From Frankiaceae bacterium (GTDB lineage: Bacteria; Actinomycetota; Actinomycetes; BP-191), in assembly GCA_035556555.1 (NCBI GenBank), contig DATMES010000029.1, positions 1 to 33,131 on the forward strand: a stretch of DNA of 33,131 nucleotides, read 5' to 3'. Of this stretch, positions 16,505 through 23,281 are shown one piece after another (within the stretch, counting starts at the first letter, position 1; each line of letters opens with the position of its first letter). Below the pieces are notes generated by a model. It searched no databases. It was not told where the DNA came from and was given only the letters and a program-made list of their open reading frames with translations. Position numbers and translations under genes: made by a program.

Positions 16505-17284
16505 TCACTCTCCCGGCCAGTCGGGCGTCCGCTTCTCGTTGAACGCCGCCACGCCCTCGCGGCGGTCGCCGGAGAACGCCACCGTGCGCCACGCGGCGTC
16601 CTCGATGTCGAGGCCCGCGCGCAGGTCCACGCCCGCACCGAGCCGCAACGCCTGCTTCGCCGCGCGGATTCCGACCGGCGAGTTCTTCGCGATCGTCTCG
16701 GCGAGGCCCAGCGCCTCGTCGCGGGCGGTGCCGGCGGCGACGAGGCGGTTGACGATGCCGAGCTCGTACGCCTCGGCGGCCGCGACCTTCCGCCCCGTGA
16801 AGATGAGGTCGGCCGCGCGCGACCAGCCGACGCGGCGGACGAGCGTCTGGGTACCGCCACCGCCCGGCACGACGCCGACGGTGACCTCGGGGAGGCCGAA
16901 GACGGCGTTGTCCTCGGCCACGATGAGGTCGCAGGCGAGCGCGAACTCGCAGCCGCCGCCCAGCGCGAAGCCGAACACCGCCGCCACCGTCGGCTGCGGG
17001 AGGTCCATGACGCCGCCGAACGCCGCCCTGAAGTGCGGGCGCTGCCGCATCAGGTCGGCGTCGCTGAAGCCGTTGCGCTCCTTGAGGTCCGCGCCGACGC
17101 AGAACGCCTTCTCTCCGCTCGCCGACAGGACGACGGCGCGTACCCCCCGGTCGGCGCCGACCTCGGCGCACGCGGCGGCGAGGGCGCGCGCCATCTCGGT
17201 GGACAGCGCGTTGTGGGCCTGCGGCCGGTCGAGGACGATCTCGGCGACGTGGCCGTGGCGGCGTACGGAGATGGTGTCTGACAC
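16505..17284 (-). CDS. Enoyl-CoA hydratase, probably methylglutaconyl-CoA hydratase
   Basis: A 259-residue crotonase-family enzyme that hydrates a 2-enoyl-CoA. Both catalytic glutamates are present: Glu113 in GGGCEFALACD and Glu133 in GLPEVTVGVVPGGGGTQ; the oxyanion-hole segment is FCVGADLKER (61-70). The GADLKER pattern and the direct operon with HMG-CoA lyase point to 3-methylglutaconyl-CoA hydratase of leucine degradation, although a general enoyl-CoA hydratase is possible. The GTG at 17284 is seven bases downstream of a TACCCT -10 box, with no clear ribosome-binding site, suggesting a leaderless operon transcript. Confidence 0.92.
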   Translation of the reverse strand: MSDTISVRRHGHVAEIVLDRPQAHNALSTEMARALAAACAEVGADRGVRAVVLSASGEKAFCVGADLKERNGFSDADLMRQRPHFRAAFGGVMDLPQPTVAAVFGFALGGGCEFALACDLIVAEDNAVFGLPEVTVGVVPGGGGTQTLVRRVGWSRAADLIFTGRKVAAAEAYELGIVNRLVAAGTARDEALGLAETIAKNSPVGIRAAKQALRLGAGVDLRAGLDIEDAAWRTVAFSGDRREGVAAFNEKRTPDWPGE

Positions 17285-17291
17285 GGCGGGC

Positions 17292-17297
17292 AGGGTA
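17292..17297 (-). promoter_or_regulatory. -10 box for a leaderless hydratase-lyase operon
   Basis: On the minus strand TACCCT is followed by seven bases (GCCCGCC) and then the GTG start at 17284. This places the likely transcription start at the start codon. Confidence 0.5.
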
Positions 17298-17307
17298 CCC
17301 CGAGCGC

Positions 17308-17523
17308 ATGACGGAGAACGCAGGCATCGACCCGCGCGTGGCCGCGGCGGAGCAGGCCGCCACGCAGGACGCGACGGGCGCACCCGACCAGACGCAGATC
17401 GCCGAGGACCCGACGGGCGAGGCCGCGGCGTACGGCGGCGTCGCCGACGACGCGGTCGGCGAGCCGGATCAGTTGAACTCGGGAAGGACCTCGGAGAGGC
17501 ACCAGCCGCCGTCGTACGGGTAG
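17308..17523 (+). CDS. Small acidic hypothetical protein (doubtful)
   Basis: A possible 71-residue acidic, low-complexity protein (ENAGIDPRVAAAEQAATQDA, then repeated Asp/Glu/Gly/Ala). It starts 24 bases from the divergent hydratase gene with an ATG but only a weak ribosome-binding site. Its last 18 or so codons overlap, on the opposite strand, the 3' end of the cysteine-rich secreted gene and read antisense through one of its repeats, so the C-terminus is probably fortuitous. The composition of the first 50 residues is natural for a small actinobacterial protein, but no family is recognised. Confidence 0.4.
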   Translation: MTENAGIDPRVAAAEQAATQDATGAPDQTQIAEDPTGEAAAYGGVADDAVGEPDQLNSGRTSERHQPPSYG

Positions 17524-17696
17524 ACGCACACGTCGTTGATCTCGTACCCGTCGGGCAGCGGGAGGGGCGTGACGCACCAGCCGCCGTCGTACGGGTAGAC
17601 GCAGCACTGACGGACGGTGCACTCCTCCGCGCTCGCGGCCGAGGGCGTGAGGAGCGCGGCGGCCGCGAGGGAGCAGGCCAGCAGGATGCGGGTCAT
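17469..17696 (-). CDS. Tiny cysteine-rich secreted protein with tandem repeat
   Basis: A 75-residue precursor: signal peptide MTRILLACSLAAAALLTPSA with cleavage after ASA (residue 23), then about 52 mature residues with six cysteines (26, 31, 32, 41, 57, 66). The decapeptide CVYPYDGGWC occurs twice (32-41 and 57-66), and the underlying DNA repeats exactly over 30 bases. The even cysteine number suggests three disulfides in the oxidising exterior. The ATG at 17696 lies 16 bases downstream of another tiny secreted gene, forming a pair. No family is recognised; secreted peptide, toxin-like or structural roles are all open. Confidence 0.75.
   Translation of the reverse strand: MTRILLACSLAAAALLTPSAASAEECTVRQCCVYPYDGGWCVTPLPLPDGYEINDVCVYPYDGGWCLSEVLPEFN
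17499..17528. repeat. Direct repeat copy 1 within the cysteine-rich gene
   Basis: Thirty bases starting GCACCAGCCGCC and ending GTAGACGCA are repeated exactly at 17574-17603, a 75-base (25-codon) offset. They encode the duplicated YPYDGGWC motif. Confidence 0.9.
17574..17603. repeat. Direct repeat copy 2 within the cysteine-rich gene
   Basis: Exact second copy of the 30-base unit at 17499-17528. Identity at the DNA level, including third codon positions, points to a recent in-frame tandem duplication. Confidence 0.9.
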
Positions 17697-17712
17697 GAGG
17701 GGGATCTCCGGC

Positions 17713-17916
17713 TTAGTAGAGGCAGGTCGGGTAGTCGGTCCAGTAGTAGCAGCGGGCGATGCCGCACTTCTCGCCGGTCTCACCGCACGCGATCTCGCCG
17801 GCGGTGGCGCGGCAGGTCTGGACGGGGTTCTTCAGGTCGCAGAGGGCGGCCTGCGCGGAGGGGGTGGCGACCAGGGCCAGAACGGCGGTGGCGCCCGCGA
17901 GCAGGAATCGGGTCAT
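17713..17916 (-). CDS. Tiny cysteine-rich secreted protein
   Basis: A 67-residue precursor: signal peptide MTRFLLAGATAVLALVATPS with cleavage after AQA (residue 23), then about 44 mature residues with six cysteines (26, 35, 44, 51, 56, 65) and an aromatic C-terminus (RCYYWTDYPTCLY). Its signal peptide resembles that of the downstream gene (both MTR-I/F-LLA), and the two lie 16 bases apart, suggesting related or co-exported products. It starts 32 bases downstream of the PH-domain gene and may be read from the same transcript. The frame is open far upstream only as shadow. No family is recognised. Confidence 0.7.
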   Translation of the reverse strand: MTRFLLAGATAVLALVATPSAQAALCDLKNPVQTCRATAGEIACGETGEKCGIARCYYWTDYPTCLY

Positions 17917-17948
17917 AACGGGGCAGTGTAGGGCAGCCCCTCCGCCGC

Positions 17949-18479
17949 CTACTCGGGCGCGGGGTCCGGTCCCGGGGACGTACGGCGGCGGGCGTCGTCG
18001 GCGTCGATGAGAGAGTAGATCTGCCGCTGCACGTCCTCGACGTGCGGGATGTCGCTCAACGTCACCTGGCCGCGTTCGCCGGCGCTCTCCACGACGAGCG
18101 TGCCGGCGCCGAGGATGCGTTCGAGGACGGTGTGCTCGAACGTCACGTCGTTGATCCGGAAGATCGGGATGTCGCGGCCCTTGCGCGCGATGAGCCCCTC
18201 GCGCATGAGCACCCGCCGGGTCGTGAGGACGAAGTGCGTGGTCATCCACTTCACGTACGGCGCCACGACCAGCCACACGAACGCGATCACCGCCAGCAGC
18301 GCCACCACGGCGCGCAGCGTGCCCTGGTTGTCGCCCTCGGGGATCTTGCCCGCGCCGAACGTCGCCGCGAACACGATCACCGGCGCCAGCAGCGTCGGGA
18401 TGACGAGTGCCTTCCAGTGCGGGTGCAGGTCGAAGACGATGTCCTCGTCGGGGTTCAGCAGCCGCTTCGGGTAGCCCAC
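17949..18479 (-). CDS. Bacterial PH-domain membrane protein
   Basis: A 176-residue protein of the bPH2 (YdbS-like) type. Two hydrophobic helices (about 24-44 and 57-77) precede a soluble beta-domain (about 78-160) with the family pattern WMTTHFVLTTRRVLMREGLIARKGRDIPIFRINDV, here cited only in part: HFVLTTRRVLMREGL and DIPIFRINDV. The role of these proteins is membrane-associated and mostly undefined. The GTG at 18479 has no strong ribosome-binding site, but the conserved NPDEDIVFDLHPHWKAL begins eight residues in, supporting this start. It is divergent from the GerMN lipoprotein gene. Confidence 0.88.
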   Translation of the reverse strand: MGYPKRLLNPDEDIVFDLHPHWKALVIPTLLAPVIVFAATFGAGKIPEGDNQGTLRAVVALLAVIAFVWLVVAPYVKWMTTHFVLTTRRVLMREGLIARKGRDIPIFRINDVTFEHTVLERILGAGTLVVESAGERGQVTLSDIPHVEDVQRQIYSLIDADDARRRTSPGPDPAPE

Positions 18480-18594
18480 GTCGTCCCTGCCTCTCGTCGC
18501 GTATGCCGAATCGTGGCACGTCGGAGCGCAACTTCTCCCCCACCTCGCGCGTCAGTGGCGGTAGGAACTCGACAGCCGCACCGAGGAGCAACCC

Positions 18595-19494
18595 ATGAGC
18601 CGCCGCCTGATCGCCGCCGTCGTAGCCGTGCTCGCCCTCACGGCATGCGGCGAGGACGGCACCACACCGGGCGCGACCGCGACGACCCCGCCGGCCACGC
18701 AGACCCCGTCGGCGACGCCCTCGGCGACGGCGTCGGCGTCGGTCAGCCCGAGCCCGACGGCGACGTCCACCGAGAAGATGCGGGTACCCGTCTACTACCT
18801 CGGCGGTACGCAGGACCGGCCGGTGCTGTTCCGTGAGTTCCGCTCCGTGCCCAAGTCCACCGGCGTCGTCAACGCCGCCCTCGACGCGATGCTGCACCTC
18901 GCGCCGTCCGACTCCGACTACTACTCGCTCTGGCCGTCCGGCACCAAGATCGCCGGCATCGCGACGTCCGGCGCGGTGGCCACCGTCGACCTCTCCGCCA
19001 ACGCGCGGTCGGTGAAGACGACGCGCGCGATGGAGCTGGCGTCGTTGCAGCAGCTGGTCCACACCGTCACCGCGGCCGCGCCGTCGATCACGACCGTCCG
19101 CCTGCGCTTCGACGGCAAGACCGAGCCGACGCTGTGGGGGCGCGTGGACACGAGCACGACGTTGAAGCGCGCCGCGCAGATCGACACCATCGCGCCGATC
19201 TGGGTCGTCGAGCCCGCGCTCAACGCCAAGGTGACGCGCAAGTTCACGGTCACCGGCACGGCGGCGGTGTTCGAGGCGACGGTGTCGTGGGCGGTCACGC
19301 GGCCCGGCAGCAGCACGCAGCTCGCGCACGGCTTCGTCACCGCGACGAACGGCGCGCCCGCGCGCGGCAACTTCACCGTCAACGTCACGCTCCCCGCGGG
19401 CACGACCGGCGACGTCGTGTTCACGGCGTGGGAGTCGTCGGCGGAGGACGGCCGCGTGACGTTCCCGGACAGCAAGACGTACCGCGTGGGCTGA
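18595..19494 (+). CDS. GerMN and Gmad2 domain lipoprotein
   Basis: A 299-residue lipoprotein. The signal ends in a lipobox (ALTAC, Cys18), a Ser/Thr/Pro linker follows (19-60), then a GerMN domain (about 62-180, with VPVYYLGG, LAPSDSDYYSLWPSGTKI and VDLSANA) and a C-terminal immunoglobulin-like Gmad2 domain (about 195-299, with IWVVEPALNAKV and FTVTGTA). GerM-type domains are known from spore germination proteins, but in actinobacteria this pair occurs without sporulation. The ATG has GAGGAGC upstream. A possible ECF-type promoter (GCAAC, 17 bases, CGTCAG) lies in the divergent gap but is weak. The role is likely in the envelope, otherwise unknown. Confidence 0.9.
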   Translation: MSRRLIAAVVAVLALTACGEDGTTPGATATTPPATQTPSATPSATASASVSPSPTATSTEKMRVPVYYLGGTQDRPVLFREFRSVPKSTGVVNAALDAMLHLAPSDSDYYSLWPSGTKIAGIATSGAVATVDLSANARSVKTTRAMELASLQQLVHTVTAAAPSITTVRLRFDGKTEPTLWGRVDTSTTLKRAAQIDTIAPIWVVEPALNAKVTRKFTVTGTAAVFEATVSWAVTRPGSSTQLAHGFVTATNGAPARGNFTVNVTLPAGTTGDVVFTAWESSAEDGRVTFPDSKTYRVG

Positions 19495-19536
19495 GTGGGA
19501 GCGGCGCGTGAGCGCCGCCGCCGCCACCCCGAAAAT

Positions 19537-19592
19537 CGTGATCTTGGCTGCGTTTGTGTCGCTGGAGCAGCACGAACGCAGCCAAGATCACG
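19537..19592. terminator. Long hairpin between convergent lipoprotein and biotin ligase genes
   Basis: CGTGATCTTGGCTGCGTT (19537-19554) is perfectly complementary to 19575-19592, and the stem continues inward through a T-G wobble to a total of 22 pairs around a 12-base loop. On the minus strand the stem is followed by ATTTTC, so it can end biotin ligase transcription; on the plus strand there is no T-tract. Confidence 0.8.
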
Positions 19593-19617
19593 TAAGGCGG
19601 CGGCCAAGACCGGGCGC

Positions 19618-20403
19618 TCAGGCAGGGCGTACGTGCACGACGTCGCCCGCCGACACGGCGGTCGTCGTGCCGTCGGCGGCGCGGACGACGAGGCAGCCGC
19701 TCGCGTCCACGTCCACCGCCTCGCCGACCAGCGTCCGCTCGCCAGGCAGCGCCACGGACACGTCGCGGCCGATGGTGTCGCAGCGCTCCCGGTAGCGGTG
19801 CGCGGCGGCCTCCGGGTCGCCGTCCCACGTCGCGTACGCCGGCCCCATCGCCCGCAGCATCGCGAGCAGCAACGGCGTCCGGTCCACCGGCGCGCCTGTC
19901 TCCAGCGACAGCGACGTCGCGTCGGGGCGGGGCAGCTCGTCGCGGGTGTTGGCGACGTTGAGGCCCATGCCGACGATCACGGCGTCCCCCGTGGCCTCGG
20001 CGAGGACGCCGCCGGTCTTGCGGCCGCCCACGAGGAGGTCGTTCGGCCACTTGAGTACGACGTCGAGGTCGCAGCGCGCGGACACGGCCTCGGCCGCCGC
20101 GGCGGCGAGCAGCAGCGGCACCCAGGCGCGTACGGCGACCGGTACCGAGGGCCGCAGCAGCATCGAGAACGTCAGCCCCGCGCGCGGCGGCGACGCCCAG
20201 TTGCGGTCGAGCCTGCCGCGGCCGAGGAACTGGTGCTCCGCGACGACGACGAGCCCCTCGCGCTCGCCCGCGCGGGCGAGGGTGGCGACGTAGTCGTTGG
20301 TGGAGCCGATCGAGTCGAGAACGCGCACCTCGCGCCACGGCGACGGCAGTGAACGATTGAGCGCACGGGCCTGGAGCGGCGGCCGGTCCAGGTCCTCGTA
20401 CAT
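19618..20403 (-). CDS. birA: Biotin--[acyl-CoA-carboxylase] ligase
   Basis: Activates biotin to biotinyl-AMP and attaches it to the lysine of biotin carboxyl carrier domains. The 261-residue protein has the catalytic motif [20 protein letters not shown], the [19 protein letters not shown] block and GMGLNVAN, plus the C-terminal SH3-like domain ([20 protein letters not shown]). It lacks the N-terminal helix-turn-helix of repressor-type BirA, so it is the catalytic-only form. The ATG at 20403 has AGGGG upstream and lies 22 bases from the divergent pccB-like start. Its likely substrate in this window is the alpha subunit at 23282. Confidence 0.95.
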   Translation of the reverse strand: MYEDLDRPPLQARALNRSLPSPWREVRVLDSIGSTNDYVATLARAGEREGLVVVAEHQFLGRGRLDRNWASPPRAGLTFSMLLRPSVPVAVRAWVPLLLAAAAAEAVSARCDLDVVLKWPNDLLVGGRKTGGVLAEATGDAVIVGMGLNVANTRDELPRPDATSLSLETGAPVDRTPLLLAMLRAMGPAYATWDGDPEAAAHRYRERCDTIGRDVSVALPGERTLVGEAVDVDASGCLVVRAADGTTTAVSAGDVVHVRPA

Positions 20404-20411
20404 CGCGCCCC

Positions 20412-20418
20412 TACGATA
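20412..20418. promoter_or_regulatory. Symmetric bidirectional -10 between biotin ligase and carboxylase genes
   Basis: The seven bases TACGATA contain TACGAT on the plus strand (20412-20417) and TATCGT on the minus strand (20418-20413), both TANNNT -10 boxes. With -7 spacing the starts fall near 20424 (+) and 20406 (-), two and three bases before the respective ATGs, and 18 bases apart. Only 22 bases separate the start codons, so any -35 elements would lie inside the opposite gene. Confidence 0.5.
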
Positions 20419-20425
20419 CGGAGCC

Positions 20426-22021
20426 ATGAGCGAAGGCGCGCACGGCGTACCCCCCGTCGATCTCCACACCACCGCGGGCAAGCTCGCGCGGCTGCACCAC
20501 AAGCGCGACGAGGCGATCCACGCGGGCTCGGAGAAGGCCGTCGAGAGCCAGCACGCCAAGGGCAAGATGACCGCGCGCGAGCGGATCGAGGCGTTCCTCG
20601 ACCCTGGGTCGTTCGTCGAGACCGACGCGCTGGCTCGGCACCGCGCGCACGACTTCGGCGTCGCGAAGAACCGGCCGTACGGCGACGGCGTCGTCACCGG
20701 CTACGGCACCGTCGACGGCCGCAAGGTCTGCGTGTTCTCGCAGGACTTCACGGTGTTCGGCGGGAGCCTCGGCGAGGTGTTCGGCGAGAAGATCGTCAAG
20801 GTCATGGACCTCGCGCTGAAGACCGGCTGCCCCGTCGTCGGCATCAACGACTCGGGCGGCGCGCGCATCCAGGAGGGCGTCGTATCGCTCGGCCTCTACG
20901 GCGAGATCTTCTACCGCAACGTCATGGCGTCCGGGGTGGTCCCGCAGCTCTCGCTGATCATGGGCCCGTGCGCGGGCGGCGCGGTCTACTCGCCGGCCAT
21001 CACCGACTTCACGCTCATGGTCGACAAGACCTCGCACATGTTCATCACCGGCCCCGACGTCATCAAGACCGTCACCGGCGAGGACGTGGAGTTCGAGGAC
21101 CTCGGCGGCGCGCACACGCACAACACGAAGTCGGGCGTCGCGCACTTCGTCGCCGCCGACGAGAACGACTGCCTCGACATCGCCCGCGCGCTGCTGTCGT
21201 ACCTGCCCGACAACAACCTCGAGGACCCGCCGGCGTACGCCGAGGAGACCGACCTCGACGCACTCGACCTCGAGCTCGACACGCTGATCCCCGACTCGTC
21301 GAACCAGCCGTACGACATGCACTCCGTCATCGAGCACGTGCTCGACGAGGGCGAGTTCCTCGAGGTGCACGCGCTGTTCGCGCAGAACATGATCTGCGGC
21401 TTCGGGCGCATCGACGGCCGGTCCGTCGGCGTCGTCGCCAACCAGCCGATGCACTTCGCCGGCTGCCTCGACATCGACGCGTCGGAGAAGGCCGCGCGCT
21501 TCGTCCGGACGTGCGACGCGTTCAACGTCCCTGTCGTGACCTTCGTCGACGTACCAGGCTTCCTGCCCGGCACCGGGCAGGAGTGGGAGGGCATCATCCG
21601 GCGCGGCGCCAAGCTCATCTACGCCTACGCCGAGGCCACCGTGCCGAAGGTGACGGTCATCACGCGCAAGGCGTACGGCGGGGCGTACGACGTCATGGGC
21701 AGCAAGCACCTGCGGGCCGACGTCAACCTCGCCTGGCCGACCGCGGAGATCGCCGTCATGGGCGCGCAGGGTGCGGTGAACATCGTGTTCCGCAAGGAGC
21801 TCGCGGCGGCCGGCCCGGACGCCGCGGAGTCCAAGCGCGCGGAGCTCGTCGAGGACTACAACCTGCACTTCGCGACGCCGTACATCGCCGCCGAGCGCGG
21901 CTACGTCGACGCCGTCATCGCGCCGTCGGAGACGCGCGGCCAGGTCATCCGGGCGCTACGGCAGCTGCGTACGAAGCGCGAGTCCCTGCCCCCCAAGAAG
22001 CACGGCAACATCCCGCTATGA
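20426..22021 (+). CDS. Propionyl-CoA carboxylase-type carboxyltransferase (beta) subunit
   Basis: Transfers CO2 from carboxybiotin to propionyl-CoA to give methylmalonyl-CoA; 531 residues. Visible motifs are [19 protein letters not shown], the first-half oxyanion loop [31 protein letters not shown], and in the second half [36 protein letters not shown] and [16 protein letters not shown]. The Asp in GGAYDVMG is at the position recalled as setting propionyl- over acetyl-CoA preference in Streptomyces PccB. The next gene encodes the epsilon subunit and overlaps by four bases; the biotin ligase is divergent. Together with the mutase at the window end this supports propionate use. Confidence 0.95.
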   Translation: MSEGAHGVPPVDLHTTAGKLARLHHKRDEAIHAGSEKAVESQHAKGKMTARERIEAFLDPGSFVETDALARHRAHDFGVAKNRPYGDGVVTGYGTVDGRKVCVFSQDFTVFGGSLGEVFGEKIVKVMDLALKTGCPVVGINDSGGARIQEGVVSLGLYGEIFYRNVMASGVVPQLSLIMGPCAGGAVYSPAITDFTLMVDKTSHMFITGPDVIKTVTGEDVEFEDLGGAHTHNTKSGVAHFVAADENDCLDIARALLSYLPDNNLEDPPAYAEETDLDALDLELDTLIPDSSNQPYDMHSVIEHVLDEGEFLEVHALFAQNMICGFGRIDGRSVGVVANQPMHFAGCLDIDASEKAARFVRTCDAFNVPVVTFVDVPGFLPGTGQEWEGIIRRGAKLIYAYAEATVPKVTVITRKAYGGAYDVMGSKHLRADVNLAWPTAEIAVMGAQGAVNIVFRKELAAAGPDAAESKRAELVEDYNLHFATPYIAAERGYVDAVIAPSETRGQVIRALRQLRTKRESLPPKKHGNIPL

Positions 22022-22281
22022 GGCACCCCACCACGCCGCTGCGCGGCGCGGCGGGGACCCCGCCCGTCGAGCCGGCTCTGCGTGTGATCCGGGGAGACGC
22101 CACGACCGAGGAGGTCGCGGCGCTCGTCGCGGTGCTCGCGGCGCGCGGCGGAGACACGGAGACCGAGCCTCCGCGTACGTCCGAGTGGGCGCGCCCGCAG
22201 CCCCGCCGCGCGCTGCCCTCACCGGGGCCCGGGGCGTGGCGCGCGGCCGCCCGCGACGCCCGTACCCGCGCCGCCTGGTAG
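22018..22281 (+). CDS. Acyl-CoA carboxylase epsilon subunit
   Basis: An 87-residue actinobacteria-specific accessory subunit that stabilises the alpha-beta carboxylase complex. Family features are the N-terminal [20 protein letters not shown] helix (about 22-41), a disordered charged linker, then SEWARP and the C-terminal [12 protein letters not shown] block. The start ATG overlaps the carboxyltransferase stop (ATGA at 22018-22021), so translation is coupled. It is too short and too basic to be recognised from length alone, but the position and the GPGAWR tail are convincing. It is followed by a hairpin that touches the ribosome-binding site of the next gene. Confidence 0.9.
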   Translation: MRHPTTPLRGAAGTPPVEPALRVIRGDATTEEVAALVAVLAARGGDTETEPPRTSEWARPQPRRALPSPGPGAWRAAARDARTRAAW

Positions 22282-22297
22282 CCACGCGCGAGCTCCA

Positions 22298-22325
22298 CCC
22301 ACTGCGGTCGGCGGCACCGAGTGGG
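22298..22325 (+). terminator. Hairpin overlapping the VOC ribosome-binding site
   Basis: CCCACT (22298-22303) with CGGT (22305-22308) pairs with ACCG (22316-22319) and AGTGGG (22320-22325), a ten-pair stem with one bulged G and a seven-base loop. Its 3' arm runs into the GGGAGGAG ribosome-binding site (22323-22330). It may end the carboxylase transcript or limit translation of the next gene. Confidence 0.4.
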
Positions 22326-22337
22326 AGGAGTCCCGAC

Positions 22338-22738
22338 ATGTCCGACTTCCCCACCATCCACCACGTCGCGCTGACCGTCGGCGACCTCGGCCGCCGCGCC
22401 CCTGGTACGAGCGCCTCTTCGGCGCCCCCGCGGTGCTTGACGAGGACACCGGGCCGTTCCGGCACGTCGTGTGGTCGATCGGCTCGACGCTGATCGGCCT
22501 GCACCAGTTCCCCGACCCCAAGCCGGAGACGTTCGACGAACGGCGCCAGGACCTCGACCACCTGTCGTTCGCCCGCGCGAACCGGGGCGAGCTGGAGAAG
22601 TGGGCGAGCCGGCTGGACGAGCTCGGCGTCACCCACGGCGGCATCGTCGACGAGGGCTACGGGTCGGGCGTGTCGTTCCGCGACCCCGACGGCATCGCGC
22701 TGGAGTTCTTCGCGCCGCCGTCGTGGAGACCCTCCTAG
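22338..22738 (+). pseudogene. VOC (glyoxalase-fold) protein gene with a frameshift
   Basis: The gene starts with a good GGGAGGAG site and ATG, encoding FPTIHHVALTVGDLGRRAP, then the frame is lost within CCCC (22399-22402). One base later the correct frame continues as WYERLFGAPAVLDEDTG and on to HGGIVDEGYGSGVSFRDPDG and ALEFF, a complete vicinal-oxygen-chelate metal-binding fold (His near the start, Glu near the end). Adding one C would restore about 133 residues. Because the break lies in a C run in GC-rich DNA, it could be a sequencing error or a real recent mutation; the rest of the gene is intact. The stop codon overlaps that of the convergent gene on a shared CTAG. Confidence 0.85.
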
Positions 22739-23184
22739 GAGACGGTGATCTTGCCTTCCATGCCGCCGGTCCGGTGGCCCTGGACGGAGCAGTAGAACGT
22801 GTACGAGCCCTTCTGCAACGTCACCGCGTGCGTCAGCTTGTCGGCCGGCGAGCCCGCCTCGGTGCCCCACAGCAGCGGGTACGGCGCGCCGGGGCCGACG
22901 AGGTTGAGGTTGTGGTTGCTGCCCGCGGGGGCGCTGAAGGAGATGTTGACGACGCCGGCCTTGGCCTCGTAGACCGACTTCTTCCACGCGGTCGCGGGGT
23001 TGGGCGCGGCCTCGACGTCGAGCGTCTCGGCGGACGCGTCCTTGGGCGCCAGCGTGGGGTACGGCTTGCCGCGCGCGGCGTGCTCGTTGGTGCGCGCCTC
23101 ACGCTCGGGCGCCTCCGGGAGGCTGCACGCCGTCGTGGCGAGCGCCAGCGCGGCAAGAGTCGTCGCGAGGCCGGACCGGGCCAC
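22735..23184 (-). CDS. Cupredoxin-like lipoprotein
   Basis: A 149-residue exported copper-protein candidate. The signal ends in a lipobox (ATTAC, Cys20). After a variable linker (21-70) comes a plastocyanin/azurin-type beta-barrel with type-1 copper ligands in the right order: His91 (SNHNL), Cys132 (YCSVQGH), His137 and Met142 (GGMEG). The C-x4-H-x4-M spacing is typical. It probably carries electrons at the membrane surface. The GTG at 23184 has AAGGAG upstream. The gene is divergent from the carboxylase alpha gene and convergent with the VOC gene, sharing a palindromic CTAG stop. Confidence 0.85.
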   Translation of the reverse strand: MARSGLATTLAALALATTACSLPEAPEREARTNEHAARGKPYPTLAPKDASAETLDVEAAPNPATAWKKSVYEAKAGVVNISFSAPAGSNHNLNLVGPGAPYPLLWGTEAGSPADKLTHAVTLQKGSYTFYCSVQGHRTGGMEGKITVS

Positions 23185-23236
23185 GGGGGTCTCCTTCGTG
23201 GGTCGTGTGCGTTCCGGGACATTCTCTCAGGCCCCC

Positions 23237-23242
23237 TAGACT
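23237..23242 (+). promoter_or_regulatory. -10 box of the carboxylase alpha gene
   Basis: TAGACT is a good TANNNT -10. A start near 23249 would give a 33-base leader containing the GGAAGGGG ribosome-binding site before the TTG at 23282. No clear -35 is visible. Confidence 0.45.
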
Positions 23243-23281
23243 TCCATCGAATCGGGCTCGGAGCCGGAAGGGGCGCGCGCT

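Noticed and set aside
17308-17523. Small plus-strand gene as a confident call
   Set aside because: It overlaps the 3' end of a convergent gene in antisense and has a weak ribosome-binding site; kept only with low confidence.
20411-21868. A 485-codon open frame opposite the carboxyltransferase gene
   Set aside because: Pure antisense shadow of a well-conserved enzyme.
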